40,637 nt of DNA from Planctomycetaceae bacterium (lineage in GTDB: Bacteria; Planctomycetota; Planctomycetia; Planctomycetales; Planctomycetaceae): positions 43,306 through 83,942 of the forward strand of contig PBSL01000008.1 in NCBI GenBank assembly GCA_002726205.1. The letters run 5' to 3'. Shown here piece by piece: positions 21,955-30,516 of the stretch. Every line of letters starts with the position of its first letter. Positions within the stretch are counted from its first letter, which is position 1. The position numbers were made by a program, and so were the translations under genes. The notes beneath the pieces are model-generated. The model was not told the DNA's origin and searched no databases. It was given only the letters and a program-made list of their open reading frames with translations.

Positions 21955-24900
21955 ATGGATCGTGACACCATGAATCTTGAAATCAAGTATCCCTCCGGCA
22001 ACGTCGAGTCACGGTCACTCGATCACGCCCGGCCCCTGTCGATCGGCCGGCACGTTTCCAGTGATATCCAGATTGACGACGACGATGTCGGACAGATGCA
22101 CGGTCGCGTGGCCTGGAACGGAGCAGCCTACGAGGTCACCGCGGCTGCGACGGATGGTGTCGAGGTCAACGGGACACTGGTTCGCAAGTCGGTGTTGGCC
22201 GAAGGTGACGTGTTGCGAATCGGCTCGGTCGACATCCACGTCGCCGCCGGAACCGATGACGCCCCGCCCGCTACCGCGGCTGCTGCTTCCGAGGAGTCCA
22301 TTTCACTGGTGGGTTCCGACGACGAGATCACCCTGAAACCCCTGGACAAGGGAGAAGCACCGGCGGGATTCGGCGGGGCCGACAGCGAGGAGGAGGGCGA
22401 GGACATCCAGTTGCCGGCGGAACACCGGTCCGAGCCCCCGCCCCACAAGCCAAAGAAAAAGCCGGCGGCCGCGGCGACTGGTCGCCGTGTCAAGCGGCGG
22501 CCGAAAAAACCGCCGGTTAAGGCCAAGGATGCTCACCCGATCAACCAGATCTTCGAAGACGAGGACGACGACGAGCCGGTCGAAGAACTGCCGGCAGGCC
22601 CCGTTCTCTCGAGGCCGCGGTCGGTGGAGGAAGAGGAGATCACCGCCACAACGCAACCACCGGCAGCCGACGCTCCTGACTTGCTCGAGCGACTGAAACC
22701 AAACGCCCGGCGGCCCGGCGAGCAGGAGACCCTGAAATCGCCCCTCGTGCTGGGGCTCGGCGGGGGCTCACTGGCGCTGTTGTTGGTCTCGGCGACCTTC
22801 TACTTCATGCTCGGACAGAACACGATCGAAGGCTATTTCGAGGTGCCATCGATCGAAGTGGAGGAGGGCCGCTATTCCCAGGCGATCACCCACCTCGAGG
22901 AATTCATCCAGATGTACCCCGGCGACGAGGTGTTCACGCCGAAGGCGAAGTTCCTGCTCCAGCGGGCCAAGATCGAGTCGCAGATTGCCGGGTCGGCGCC
23001 GAAGTGGAAAGAGGGACTCGAGGCGATCGACGAGTACCGTCGCGAGACACAGGATCTGGAGGGTTACGGGGACGAAAAAAAATCCTACCTCTTCGACACG
23101 GTCGTAAAGATCTCGCTCGGGACTGCGACTGAAGCCGGCGACTCGCTCCGCGACACGGCCAGGGGTCGTGAGTTGTTGCAGTTGAGCAAGGTCGCGACGA
23201 CCAAGATGAACCTCTACAAGACCGACGAGGAAAAGTTCGTCAGCGAGCAGGACCGGATCGGTTCCGCCCAGAAGGAAGCCGATCGCAAGCTGCTCAAGCA
23301 GGAAGTGTTTGATGGCGGCCTGGAGAAGATCACCACCGCGTTGGAAAAGAAATTGCCGATGCAGGTACTGGTCGAACGTCGAAAACTGCTGTTTCGCTAT
23401 ACCGATTTCCGCAAATCGCCGGTGATCGAGGCGAAATTGCAGGAGGCGCTGGCACTGGAACAGACCGCGGTCAGCCGTGACGAAACCGGTCGTGATGCAA
23501 GTACCGAGGACAGTGCCCCGCAGGGGCTGGCCTCGCTCTCACTGACCCTGAATACCCGCGTTCGGACCGACGAGAAATCCGAGGGCCGGACGGTTTTCGT
23601 GAGCGGTCGCGATTGTTTCTACGGCGTGGATTCGATTACCGGCAAGCCGAACTGGCGGAGGATTGTCGGATTGGACCTGCCGTTTGCTCCGTTGCAGGTG
23701 CCCAGTGCCGAACCGGGGTTGTTGCTGGTGGATACGAAACGGCACGAGCTGGTATTGATCCGAAGCAAGGATGGTGGCCTGGTTTGGCGATTGGGGTTGG
23801 CGGCTGACGAGCGGGTGACCGGGCCACCACTGGTGACCGGTGGCCAGATCTTCCTCGTGACCGAAACCGACAAGGGGCATCTCTTGCAGATCAGTCTCGA
23901 CACCGGTCGGCAGGCGGTTCGACTGACGTTCTCCCAGCCACTCTCGGCACCACCGGTCCTGCTCTCCGATGCCGCCCATCTGGTGATCGCCGGGCAGCAG
24001 GAAGTGATTTACACGCTTTCGCTTCGCCCACTGGCCTGCCAGGCCACGTCCTATCTCGGGCACCCTGCCGGTTCGATCGAAGCGCCGCTGCTGGCGATGG
24101 GGGGGTTGGTTCTTCTGCCACAAAACGAGCAGTCGACCGGTTCCGCCGAGGACGCCAAAAAGTCCGAGGACGTTGATGCGGCCGGAGATGATACCGGAAC
24201 GAAAAGCGATTCCCAGCCCGCGGCGGCCGGTGATGGTGAAAGCCTGGTGGTCGTCGAGAATGACCGGATCGACAGTTGCCTGTTGCGAGTGATCGCGTTG
24301 ACCGACAACGGGCGGCAACTGAAGCAGGTGACCAAGGTTCGCGTGGTCGGCCACGTGCGGGACAGGCCAATGCTGCGAGGTCGCAGCCTGTTTGTTCCCT
24401 TTGCCGGAGAACGTGTGGCGGCTTTCACCGTTTCAGATGATCCCGATCACAAGCCGCTGACGCGTGTTGCAACTCACCAGGTGAAGACAGCTCATGCCGG
24501 TCCGATTCACCTGGCCGTTGGTTCCGGGGGACACCTCTGGATGGCCTCGAGCAAGCTCCAGCGGTTTCAATTGACGACCGACAGTCTCCAGCTCAATCCC
24601 AACCGTATCGCCGAGGGCATCAGTTCCCAGCCTCTGCAGTCGATCGGCAACCAGATGTTCGTCGGCCGGCGGTTGCCGCATTCCGACTCGGTTGTGCTCA
24701 CGAAAGTCGAGCGTGATGCGGAACCGCGGATGAAGAGCGACTGGCGAACCGTGGTCGGTGCCGGCCTGCTTGAGTGTCGGCCGTTGTCCAACGGACTGCT
24801 GTTGTGCGTCACGGAAACCGGTGGCCTGTTTCATCTCCGTGACAACGAGTTCGACGCACCGGGTTTCCGGTTTTCAGCCGAGGGCGAACTGAGACTGCCA

Positions 24901-25776
24901 ACCGGGCTTGCGACGCCCCTGGAGGCCATTCGGTTTGCCGATGGCCGGGTGGCCGTGTGGTGCAAGGGACCTCAGGCGAGGATGTGGATCCTGAACACCG
25001 TGGGGACGATCGAGCAGGAAGTGGATCTGCAGAAGGAGTCGCTGGAGGCTTCGCCGGTGTTGATCGCCGGGGGCATCGTGGCACCGTTGCCGGGTCGATT
25101 GAAGGTGGTCGCCCGGTCGAGCGGATCCGGTCCGGTCAAGGAGTATCCTGCCCCCGTTCGGCAGGGAAAGAAACACCGGTGGCACCAAGCGGTGGGAATC
25201 GACAAGAACCACCTGTTGGTAGTCGATGACGGTGGCGAACTGGTGCGGTTGCAGTACCGTCGGACTCCTTCACCGCATCTCTTCCCGGTGAGTACCCTGG
25301 TGCTCAAGAGCCAACTCGACCTCGCTCCGCTGGTCCACGAGGGCCGCGTGGTGCTTGCGACCGCCGATCGAAAGATCCAGGTCCTGGGCGGCTCGGACCT
25401 CCAGGTGGTCGCCGAGACCAGTTTGGCTGCCGTGGCAACGGCCGGGCCATGGGCCGTCGGCAATCGACTGCTGGTCGAATCGGGTCGAAAACAGCTGCTG
25501 TGCTTCGACCTGGCCGACAACCTCAAGCCACTCTGGTCAATCGATACCCAAGACCATTCCGTCACCGGGAAACCACTCGAGATTGGCGGGCGACTGATCG
25601 TGGCCCTGCATCATGGCCAGGTGCTGGCGGTTGACCCGTCGACTGGTCAGGTCGGCAAGACATTGCTGCTCGGGCAATCCCTTTCCCTGGGCCCACGGGC
25701 CTTCGGCAAGAAACTCCTGGTCACCTCGATCGACGGCACGCTTTACCGCGTGGAGTCCCTGCTGGAGGGAAAATAG
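21955..25776 (+). CDS. FHA-TM-TPR-PQQ-propeller membrane protein (1273 aa)
   Basis: A giant fusion bridging cytoplasm and periplasm. Order: FHA domain (about 7-100; PLSIGRHVSSDIQI with Gly31-Arg32, His49, Asn72-Gly73), a basic and acidic disordered linker (105-260; KPKKKPAAAATGRRVKRRPKK), one membrane helix (about 263-285; LVLGLGGGSLALLLVSATFY), a TPR-like segment (EEGRYSQAITHLEEFIQMYPG), and from about residue 520 a PQQ-like beta-propeller (GVDSITGKPNWRR, LLVDTKRHELVLIRSKDGGLVWRL, VLAVDPSTGQVGKTL). FHA domains read phosphothreonine, so a cytoplasmic kinase could control the machine; yet the usual Ser of the S-x-x-H motif is Gly46 here. PQQ-like folds occur in BamB as protein scaffolds. The start could be the ATG at 21970. 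It lies 10 bases after the zinc-ribbon exbD. Confidence 0.75.
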   Translation: MDRDTMNLEIKYPSGNVESRSLDHARPLSIGRHVSSDIQIDDDDVGQMHGRVAWNGAAYEVTAAATDGVEVNGTLVRKSVLAEGDVLRIGSVDIHVAAGTDDAPPATAAAASEESISLVGSDDEITLKPLDKGEAPAGFGGADSEEEGEDIQLPAEHRSEPPPHKPKKKPAAAATGRRVKRRPKKPPVKAKDAHPINQIFEDEDDDEPVEELPAGPVLSRPRSVEEEEITATTQPPAADAPDLLERLKPNARRPGEQETLKSPLVLGLGGGSLALLLVSATFYFMLGQNTIEGYFEVPSIEVEEGRYSQAITHLEEFIQMYPGDEVFTPKAKFLLQRAKIESQIAGSAPKWKEGLEAIDEYRRETQDLEGYGDEKKSYLFDTVVKISLGTATEAGDSLRDTARGRELLQLSKVATTKMNLYKTDEEKFVSEQDRIGSAQKEADRKLLKQEVFDGGLEKITTALEKKLPMQVLVERRKLLFRYTDFRKSPVIEAKLQEALALEQTAVSRDETGRDASTEDSAPQGLASLSLTLNTRVRTDEKSEGRTVFVSGRDCFYGVDSITGKPNWRRIVGLDLPFAPLQVPSAEPGLLLVDTKRHELVLIRSKDGGLVWRLGLAADERVTGPPLVTGGQIFLVTETDKGHLLQISLDTGRQAVRLTFSQPLSAPPVLLSDAAHLVIAGQQEVIYTLSLRPLACQATSYLGHPAGSIEAPLLAMGGLVLLPQNEQSTGSAEDAKKSEDVDAAGDDTGTKSDSQPAAAGDGESLVVVENDRIDSCLLRVIALTDNGRQLKQVTKVRVVGHVRDRPMLRGRSLFVPFAGERVAAFTVSDDPDHKPLTRVATHQVKTAHAGPIHLAVGSGGHLWMASSKLQRFQLTTDSLQLNPNRIAEGISSQPLQSIGNQMFVGRRLPHSDSVVLTKVERDAEPRMKSDWRTVVGAGLLECRPLSNGLLLCVTETGGLFHLRDNEFDAPGFRFSAEGELRLPTGLATPLEAIRFADGRVAVWCKGPQARMWILNTVGTIEQEVDLQKESLEASPVLIAGGIVAPLPGRLKVVARSSGSGPVKEYPAPVRQGKKHRWHQAVGIDKNHLLVVDDGGELVRLQYRRTPSPHLFPVSTLVLKSQLDLAPLVHEGRVVLATADRKIQVLGGSDLQVVAETSLAAVATAGPWAVGNRLLVESGRKQLLCFDLADNLKPLWSIDTQDHSVTGKPLEIGGRLIVALHHGQVLAVDPSTGQVGKTLLLGQSLSLGPRAFGKKLLVTSIDGTLYRVESLLEGK

Positions 25777-25780
25777 GACG

Positions 25781-28456
25781 GTGAAGATCAACGCGTTGCG
25801 GATCGCAGTCGTGCTGCTGGTGGCAACCGTCATCGGTTGGGAGCTGAGCTCCGGACCGGCGTCGGCCCAGCAGCAACAACCAGCGGCTCGACCCGCCCAG
25901 TCGAAAAAGACCCAGCCGAAGAAAGCTGATACGAAGAAAGCTGATACGAAGAAAGCTGATACGAAGAAAGCTGAGCCGGCAAAGCCTGAGCCGGCCGAAG
26001 AGAAACCGCTCCCTAAGCTGGCGGACATGAAGACTCCTGATGTCACCACACTGTTGCAGGGCAAGCCGGTGTGCTGGGTGGTGACCATCAAGGACGAGGT
26101 GATTGTCAGCGAACCGGTCAAGCCGCGGCCACGAACACGTGAGCAGATGTTGAAATCGATCGAAGACTGGCCGAAGGGCAAGTCTCCGGCTCAGAGGCGG
26201 GCAAAGAAAATTGAGTTTGATCGGCTGCACTTCTTGACGGTCGTGTTGCCCGAGACGTCGGCCGACGAGCCCGAGTACCATCTGCCGATCCGGTTTCTCA
26301 AGAACGTGGTTCATCATGAAGACCTGATGCTGAAGCGGATCGATCTCTTGATGGATGCGTCGGATTTTCGGGCAGCTTTCGAGATGCTGCTGGCGTTGGA
26401 ACGCGTTGCGCCGCCGAAGCGGGTTGGCAAGAAGGAGGTCTTTTGGCCGGGCTATGTCGATCGCCGCAACCGCTTGATGCTGCTTGAGGCGGAAAGGAAG
26501 ATCAAACAGAAGCGGTTACAGTCGGCGTTGGCCTACCTGTTTGACTTGAACTCGCTGAAGGCTGATCCGCCCACAGAAGTCGCCGACGAACGTTACACGG
26601 CGTTTCGCCAGCAGTTGAACATGCGGTTCGCAAAGGCCGTTGGTGACGCTACCGAGCCACTGATCGCCTCGGCGGTTGCCGCCGGAGATTTCCACCAGGC
26701 CCGGTTCTTCCTTCGCGATCGACTTCGCGCTCTCGTTCCGGCACACCCGGCGATCAGCAAGTGGCAGGGGATGCTCGAATCCCGTCAGCAGAATCTGCTC
26801 GGAAAAGCGGCGGCCGCCACGGCGGCGAGCCGGCATGACCAGGCGGCGTTGCTGGCCGACCAGGCCATCAGGGTCTGGCCCGCTGGCGTTAAGAAGGACA
26901 AGGCCCTGAATGTCAATGTGATCTACACGGCCACGTCGAGACGATTTCAGACTCTCACCGTCGGCGTCGTCAAGCTGGCCGGATCGCCGTCCGGTTGCCC
27001 GTTTCCAACCGAGTCGGATCGGCGACATCACGAGCTGCTCACACAGACACTCTTTCACGTTGAGCGTTTCGAGAACATCCCCTACTACAAGACGGATTAC
27101 TTCGAGCGGTTCGAGCCCACCGATCTGGGGCGGCAGGTCGAGTTTGCGCTGCGGCCGGCGCCGGCGAGTTGGCAGGCCGGACCTGGACTGTCATCGGCTG
27201 CGATCGTCAGCATGCTCTCGGCGCGAATCGATCCACAGAACCGCCACTTCGACGAACGGCTTGCGACGTTCGTCAGTGGACTGTCAGTTCGTTCGCCACG
27301 AGAATTTCGTCTCAGGTTCTCTCGCGTGCCGGTCAGCCCCGAGGCACTGTTGAAGATTCCGGTTGTGGCGCCGGCACCGGCCGACCAGGACGGTCAGCAA
27401 GTGCTCTCGCGACGGTTTCGAGTCCACGACCGAAACGAGCGTCGGGCCGTCTACCGACGCGAGATTCCGGAACCGGATGGCTTGCCGGGATATCACGTCG
27501 CCGAGATCAAGGAGATCCGCTACGACACCTACGAGAAGGCTTTGCAGGCGATGTTGCGAGGTGAGTTCGCTGTGTTGCCTCGAATGCCGAGTTGGCACGT
27601 GGAGACCTTCAGGACCAACAAGCGGCTGCTGCAGCAGTTTCGCGTTCTGCCCTACGCTGTGTCGACAACGCACGTCATCCAGTTCAATCCTCGCAGCCAA
27701 CCATTGAAGAACCACGAGTTGCGGAAATCCCTCGCCGTTGGCCTGGACCGAACCCGGATACTGGCGGAGACGGTTCTTCGTGATTCTCAGGCCCGGGTCG
27801 ACTCCAAGCAGGCCCAGGGTCGAGTGATCAGCGCCCCCTATCCGTCTCGCAGCTATGCCTACTTTCAGCAGAATCGGCCGCGACCTCACAATCCGATTCT
27901 GGCGATTTCCCTGGCCACGGTTGCTGCCAATCGGCTTGGTGGGAAAGTTCCGGCGTTGAAGATGGTTTGCTCGACTGAACCGATCGTTCATGCCGCAGCC
28001 ACTCAACTGGTTGCCCAATGGAAACGCGTGGGACTCGAGGTCACGCTCCTGGATTCCGCCGCCCAGGCCTCGGACGATGGAACCGACTGGGATCTCGCCT
28101 ACCGAACGTTGCACATGACCGAGCCGATCGTCGAGTTGTGGCCGTTTCTAACGATGCAACCGGTCGCTCGTGTTGCCGACCTGATGTACCTGCCCGACTG
28201 GCTGCGACAGGAGTTGATCAACCTGGATCGAGCAGAGAATTTCCAGTTGGCCCTGAAGGTCTTGCAGAGACTTCACCGGAATATCCAGGAGCAGGTGCTG
28301 GTGCTGCCCTTGTGGGAAGTGGACGAGGTGATGGTGCTGCCCCGCAATATCGAAGGCTTCCCGCAGAAACCTCTCTCTCCCTACCAGGGGCTGGAACGCT
28401 GGGTGATCCAGCCCCAATCTCCTCAGGACGCCATTCCCAGGGTACGTCCCCAATGA
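25781..28456 (+). CDS. Exported family-5 solute-binding-like protein with N-terminal repeat region
   Basis: Signal peptide (LRIAVVLLVATVIGW, cleaved near ASAQ), a Lys/Ala-rich region (residues 35-75) with the repeated unit KKADT, about 340 residues of mainly helical sequence with TPR-like texture (RFFLRDRLRALVPAHPAISKW), and from about residue 430 a region like family-5 (peptide/nickel) ABC solute-binding proteins: QPLKNHELRKSLAVGLDRTRIL matches the family's A-D-x-R-x-A-L-A-x-A-I-D signature in spacing, and QWKRVGLEVTLLD its later conserved strand. Free-standing binding proteins have about 530 residues, so this is an extended form with no ABC permease nearby; the domain may have been reused as a sensor or scaffold. 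The GTG start is supported by GGAGGG upstream. The gene starts 4 bases after the FHA gene. Confidence 0.68.
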   Translation: MKINALRIAVVLLVATVIGWELSSGPASAQQQQPAARPAQSKKTQPKKADTKKADTKKADTKKAEPAKPEPAEEKPLPKLADMKTPDVTTLLQGKPVCWVVTIKDEVIVSEPVKPRPRTREQMLKSIEDWPKGKSPAQRRAKKIEFDRLHFLTVVLPETSADEPEYHLPIRFLKNVVHHEDLMLKRIDLLMDASDFRAAFEMLLALERVAPPKRVGKKEVFWPGYVDRRNRLMLLEAERKIKQKRLQSALAYLFDLNSLKADPPTEVADERYTAFRQQLNMRFAKAVGDATEPLIASAVAAGDFHQARFFLRDRLRALVPAHPAISKWQGMLESRQQNLLGKAAAATAASRHDQAALLADQAIRVWPAGVKKDKALNVNVIYTATSRRFQTLTVGVVKLAGSPSGCPFPTESDRRHHELLTQTLFHVERFENIPYYKTDYFERFEPTDLGRQVEFALRPAPASWQAGPGLSSAAIVSMLSARIDPQNRHFDERLATFVSGLSVRSPREFRLRFSRVPVSPEALLKIPVVAPAPADQDGQQVLSRRFRVHDRNERRAVYRREIPEPDGLPGYHVAEIKEIRYDTYEKALQAMLRGEFAVLPRMPSWHVETFRTNKRLLQQFRVLPYAVSTTHVIQFNPRSQPLKNHELRKSLAVGLDRTRILAETVLRDSQARVDSKQAQGRVISAPYPSRSYAYFQQNRPRPHNPILAISLATVAANRLGGKVPALKMVCSTEPIVHAAATQLVAQWKRVGLEVTLLDSAAQASDDGTDWDLAYRTLHMTEPIVELWPFLTMQPVARVADLMYLPDWLRQELINLDRAENFQLALKVLQRLHRNIQEQVLVLPLWEVDEVMVLPRNIEGFPQKPLSPYQGLERWVIQPQSPQDAIPRVRPQ
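25918..25977 (+). repeat. 15-bp tandem repeat inside the solute-binding-like gene
   Basis: Three perfect copies of GAAGAAAGCTGATAC and a fourth with a changed end, coding for a KKADT-type repeat after the signal peptide. Because the unit is a multiple of three, gain or loss of copies changes linker length without breaking the frame. Confidence 0.9.
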
Positions 28457-30234
28457 CTCGCCAGTCATCACCGGTTGATTGCCATCGGCCTGCTGGCCGG
28501 CTACGTCATGTCGTGGCCGCAGTCCGTTTGGCCGCGGCTGTCGTGCTCGTGATCGGAATCGGCCGTGGTGGATTGGGCCAGGACGAAAAGTCCTCGGCCG
28601 ATCCCGCGTCGGCCAGCAAGGAGTCCGCTGAAACGAAATCGGCCGTTGATGGTTCCGTCGGATCGGACAAGACCGGTGCGGTGTCCGATCCCGAGGCCGC
28701 TTCAGGTGCGTCGGGGAACAAGGCGGATCAGGCCGCGACCGGTGAAGCCACCGTGAAGCCGGTGTCTCGACCACCGGAACCCACCCCGGATCGGTTGCGG
28801 CCCTACCGCGTGTTGTTGTCGCTGGCGATGGTCTCGGATCCCCTGGTCAGTGAAAAGGCTATCCAACAGTTACGCCGCGATGTGGCACTGGTGCTGGAAC
28901 GGACGATTGGAGAGACCTGGCAGTGTGAAATCCAGGCGAATGACTGGCTGTTGCCGGCAACCGTGGTGGGCCTGGATCGTGTGACCGCGACCGGGATGCT
29001 TGACCGTTATCAACAATCCCACTGGGATCGGGTGATGCTGGTGACGGTCTCGAGAACCGGGACCCGGTTCGAGGTGGCCGGGCGGACATTGAACCTGCCG
29101 ACCCGGGCACTGGTGCTGTCGCGACGACGACAGGAGCATGATCGCCGGGGCCTGGCTTCGACTGTCGCCCGTCTGGCCCGGGACATGTTTCGTGCGACCG
29201 TCCACGTGGATCTCGGTGGTGCGAAGGGAGCCGATGTCACGGTGCGGGCCGGTGAGTTTCCGGTCGCGGATCCGGATTCCGAGCAGTTGCGGGTTGGTGA
29301 CCAGCTGGAACCTTTCCTCAGGTACCGGGATCGCAAGACGAACAAGGTCGTCCGGGTCCAGTTGTTTCCGTGGACTTACTTGACCGTCGCCGAGCGAACA
29401 CGGGCATCCGCCCGCTGCGAACTGGCGACGGCGCTGCGTAATCCTCTGCGGGGGGGAGGTCGACGGGTGGACCTGATGGCCGTGGGCATCGCGCCGGTCC
29501 TCGAGACAACGCGGATCACGCTGCTCCCGCGCCGCAATCGAAACCGTCCGCTGATCGGTCACCGGGTTGTTGTGCTTTCTCGTCGCCTGACGAAAAAAGC
29601 CGCCTCAACCGCGGCTCCTGATGCGGGGGCGCTGGAGGCAGACGACGAGAAGAAAAAACGCGCCGCCTTGCTACCTCCTCGCCGCCTGCTCTCTGATCGG
29701 AGGGGACGTGTCGAGATCGGCGTTGACGAGAAGATGCCGTTGATCTGGATGTACGTGATGAGTGGTAAGAGCGTGATGGCGCGGGTGCCGTTTGTACCCG
29801 GCCGCGTTCCGGAAATCGAACTGCTGCTCCCCGATGATGCGACTCGCCTGGGTGTCGAGGGACAGGTGGCGCGGCTGCGGGGCGAGTTGATCGACACGGT
29901 GGCTCAGAGAGCCGTGCAGATGGCCCTGGTCAAGAAGATGATCGACGCCGAGACACCTGACTGGAACAAGATCGACGGGTACATGAAGAAAATCGAGGAC
30001 CTGCCGACGCTCAAGAGCTTCCAGGACGAACTCGAGTCGATCGAGTTTCCGGCCATTCAATCGGCGATGAAGGTCGGCAACAGGGTCTCGGCCGGTCGCA
30101 TCCGCCGAATCTGCAACGACACCCGTGCGTTATTCAGCCGGCACCTGGACGAGCTGAAACTGATCGATTTTCGCGACACGGTCAAGGATGCCCGTAAGTC
30201 GAACAAGGTCAAGCCTCGCGGTGACGGCAACTAG
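28453..30234 (+). CDS. Exported protein of unknown function, last gene of the operon
   Basis: Not recognised. The ATG overlaps the previous stop (ATGA), which points to translational coupling with the solute-binding-like gene; longer frames back to 28018 lie inside that gene and are rejected. A signal peptide (VVAAVRLAAAVVLVIGIGRG) precedes an Ala/Glu/Lys-rich disordered stretch (to residue about 110), then a mixed alpha/beta domain (LRPYRVLLSLAMVSDPLV, WDRVMLVTVSRTGTRFEVAGR, LARDMFRATVHVDLGGA), a beta-rich middle (LEPFLRYRDRKTNKVVRVQL) and a helical end (about 480-593). No catalytic motif is visible. Co-transcription with the ExbB/ExbD genes suggests it works with the same envelope machine. 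Confidence 0.65.
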   Translation: MTRQSSPVDCHRPAGRLRHVVAAVRLAAAVVLVIGIGRGGLGQDEKSSADPASASKESAETKSAVDGSVGSDKTGAVSDPEAASGASGNKADQAATGEATVKPVSRPPEPTPDRLRPYRVLLSLAMVSDPLVSEKAIQQLRRDVALVLERTIGETWQCEIQANDWLLPATVVGLDRVTATGMLDRYQQSHWDRVMLVTVSRTGTRFEVAGRTLNLPTRALVLSRRRQEHDRRGLASTVARLARDMFRATVHVDLGGAKGADVTVRAGEFPVADPDSEQLRVGDQLEPFLRYRDRKTNKVVRVQLFPWTYLTVAERTRASARCELATALRNPLRGGGRRVDLMAVGIAPVLETTRITLLPRRNRNRPLIGHRVVVLSRRLTKKAASTAAPDAGALEADDEKKKRAALLPPRRLLSDRRGRVEIGVDEKMPLIWMYVMSGKSVMARVPFVPGRVPEIELLLPDDATRLGVEGQVARLRGELIDTVAQRAVQMALVKKMIDAETPDWNKIDGYMKKIEDLPTLKSFQDELESIEFPAIQSAMKVGNRVSAGRIRRICNDTRALFSRHLDELKLIDFRDTVKDARKSNKVKPRGDGN

Positions 30235-30516
30235 CGAGCGTGGCGACAGTTTGTCACCCGAGAATTCGTTTTGCCGGCACGGGACATTTTGTCGGTCGGC
30301 CACGTTGCGGAGCGCGACCGCAACCCGAGTCGTTGAACAACCCGTCGTATTAGCGTCCTCGGCCCTCTATAATTCTGGACATGGCAGTTCGACACGCGGT
30401 TGATGCAGGAGGTGCCGCTGTCGGGTCCCGGTGTGAGGGACTGCCACAACCGGGACAGGACGGCTTCTGCCGACAAGGCGCACGGTTTGGCGCGTCGGAG
30501 GGGCGTGATCGAGCCG
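30235..30516 (+). promoter_or_regulatory. Intergenic region with candidate metX promoter
   Basis: No gene is seen here. TATAAT at 30368-30373 is a perfect -10 box, with only a weak -35 (TCGTAT, 17 bases upstream). A small imperfect hairpin (GGCGACA-GTT-TGTCACC) lies just after the previous stop and may help end the long operon, although no T-run follows. I looked for SAM riboswitch features before metX and did not recognise any. Confidence 0.35.

Noticed and set aside
28018-28452. N-terminal extension of the last operon gene
   Set aside because: Lies inside the preceding gene; the ATGA overlap and signal peptide mark the real start.
30235-30516. SAM riboswitch before metX
   Set aside because: No recognisable SAM-I, SAM-II or SAM-IV core could be read; only a -10 box and small hairpins.
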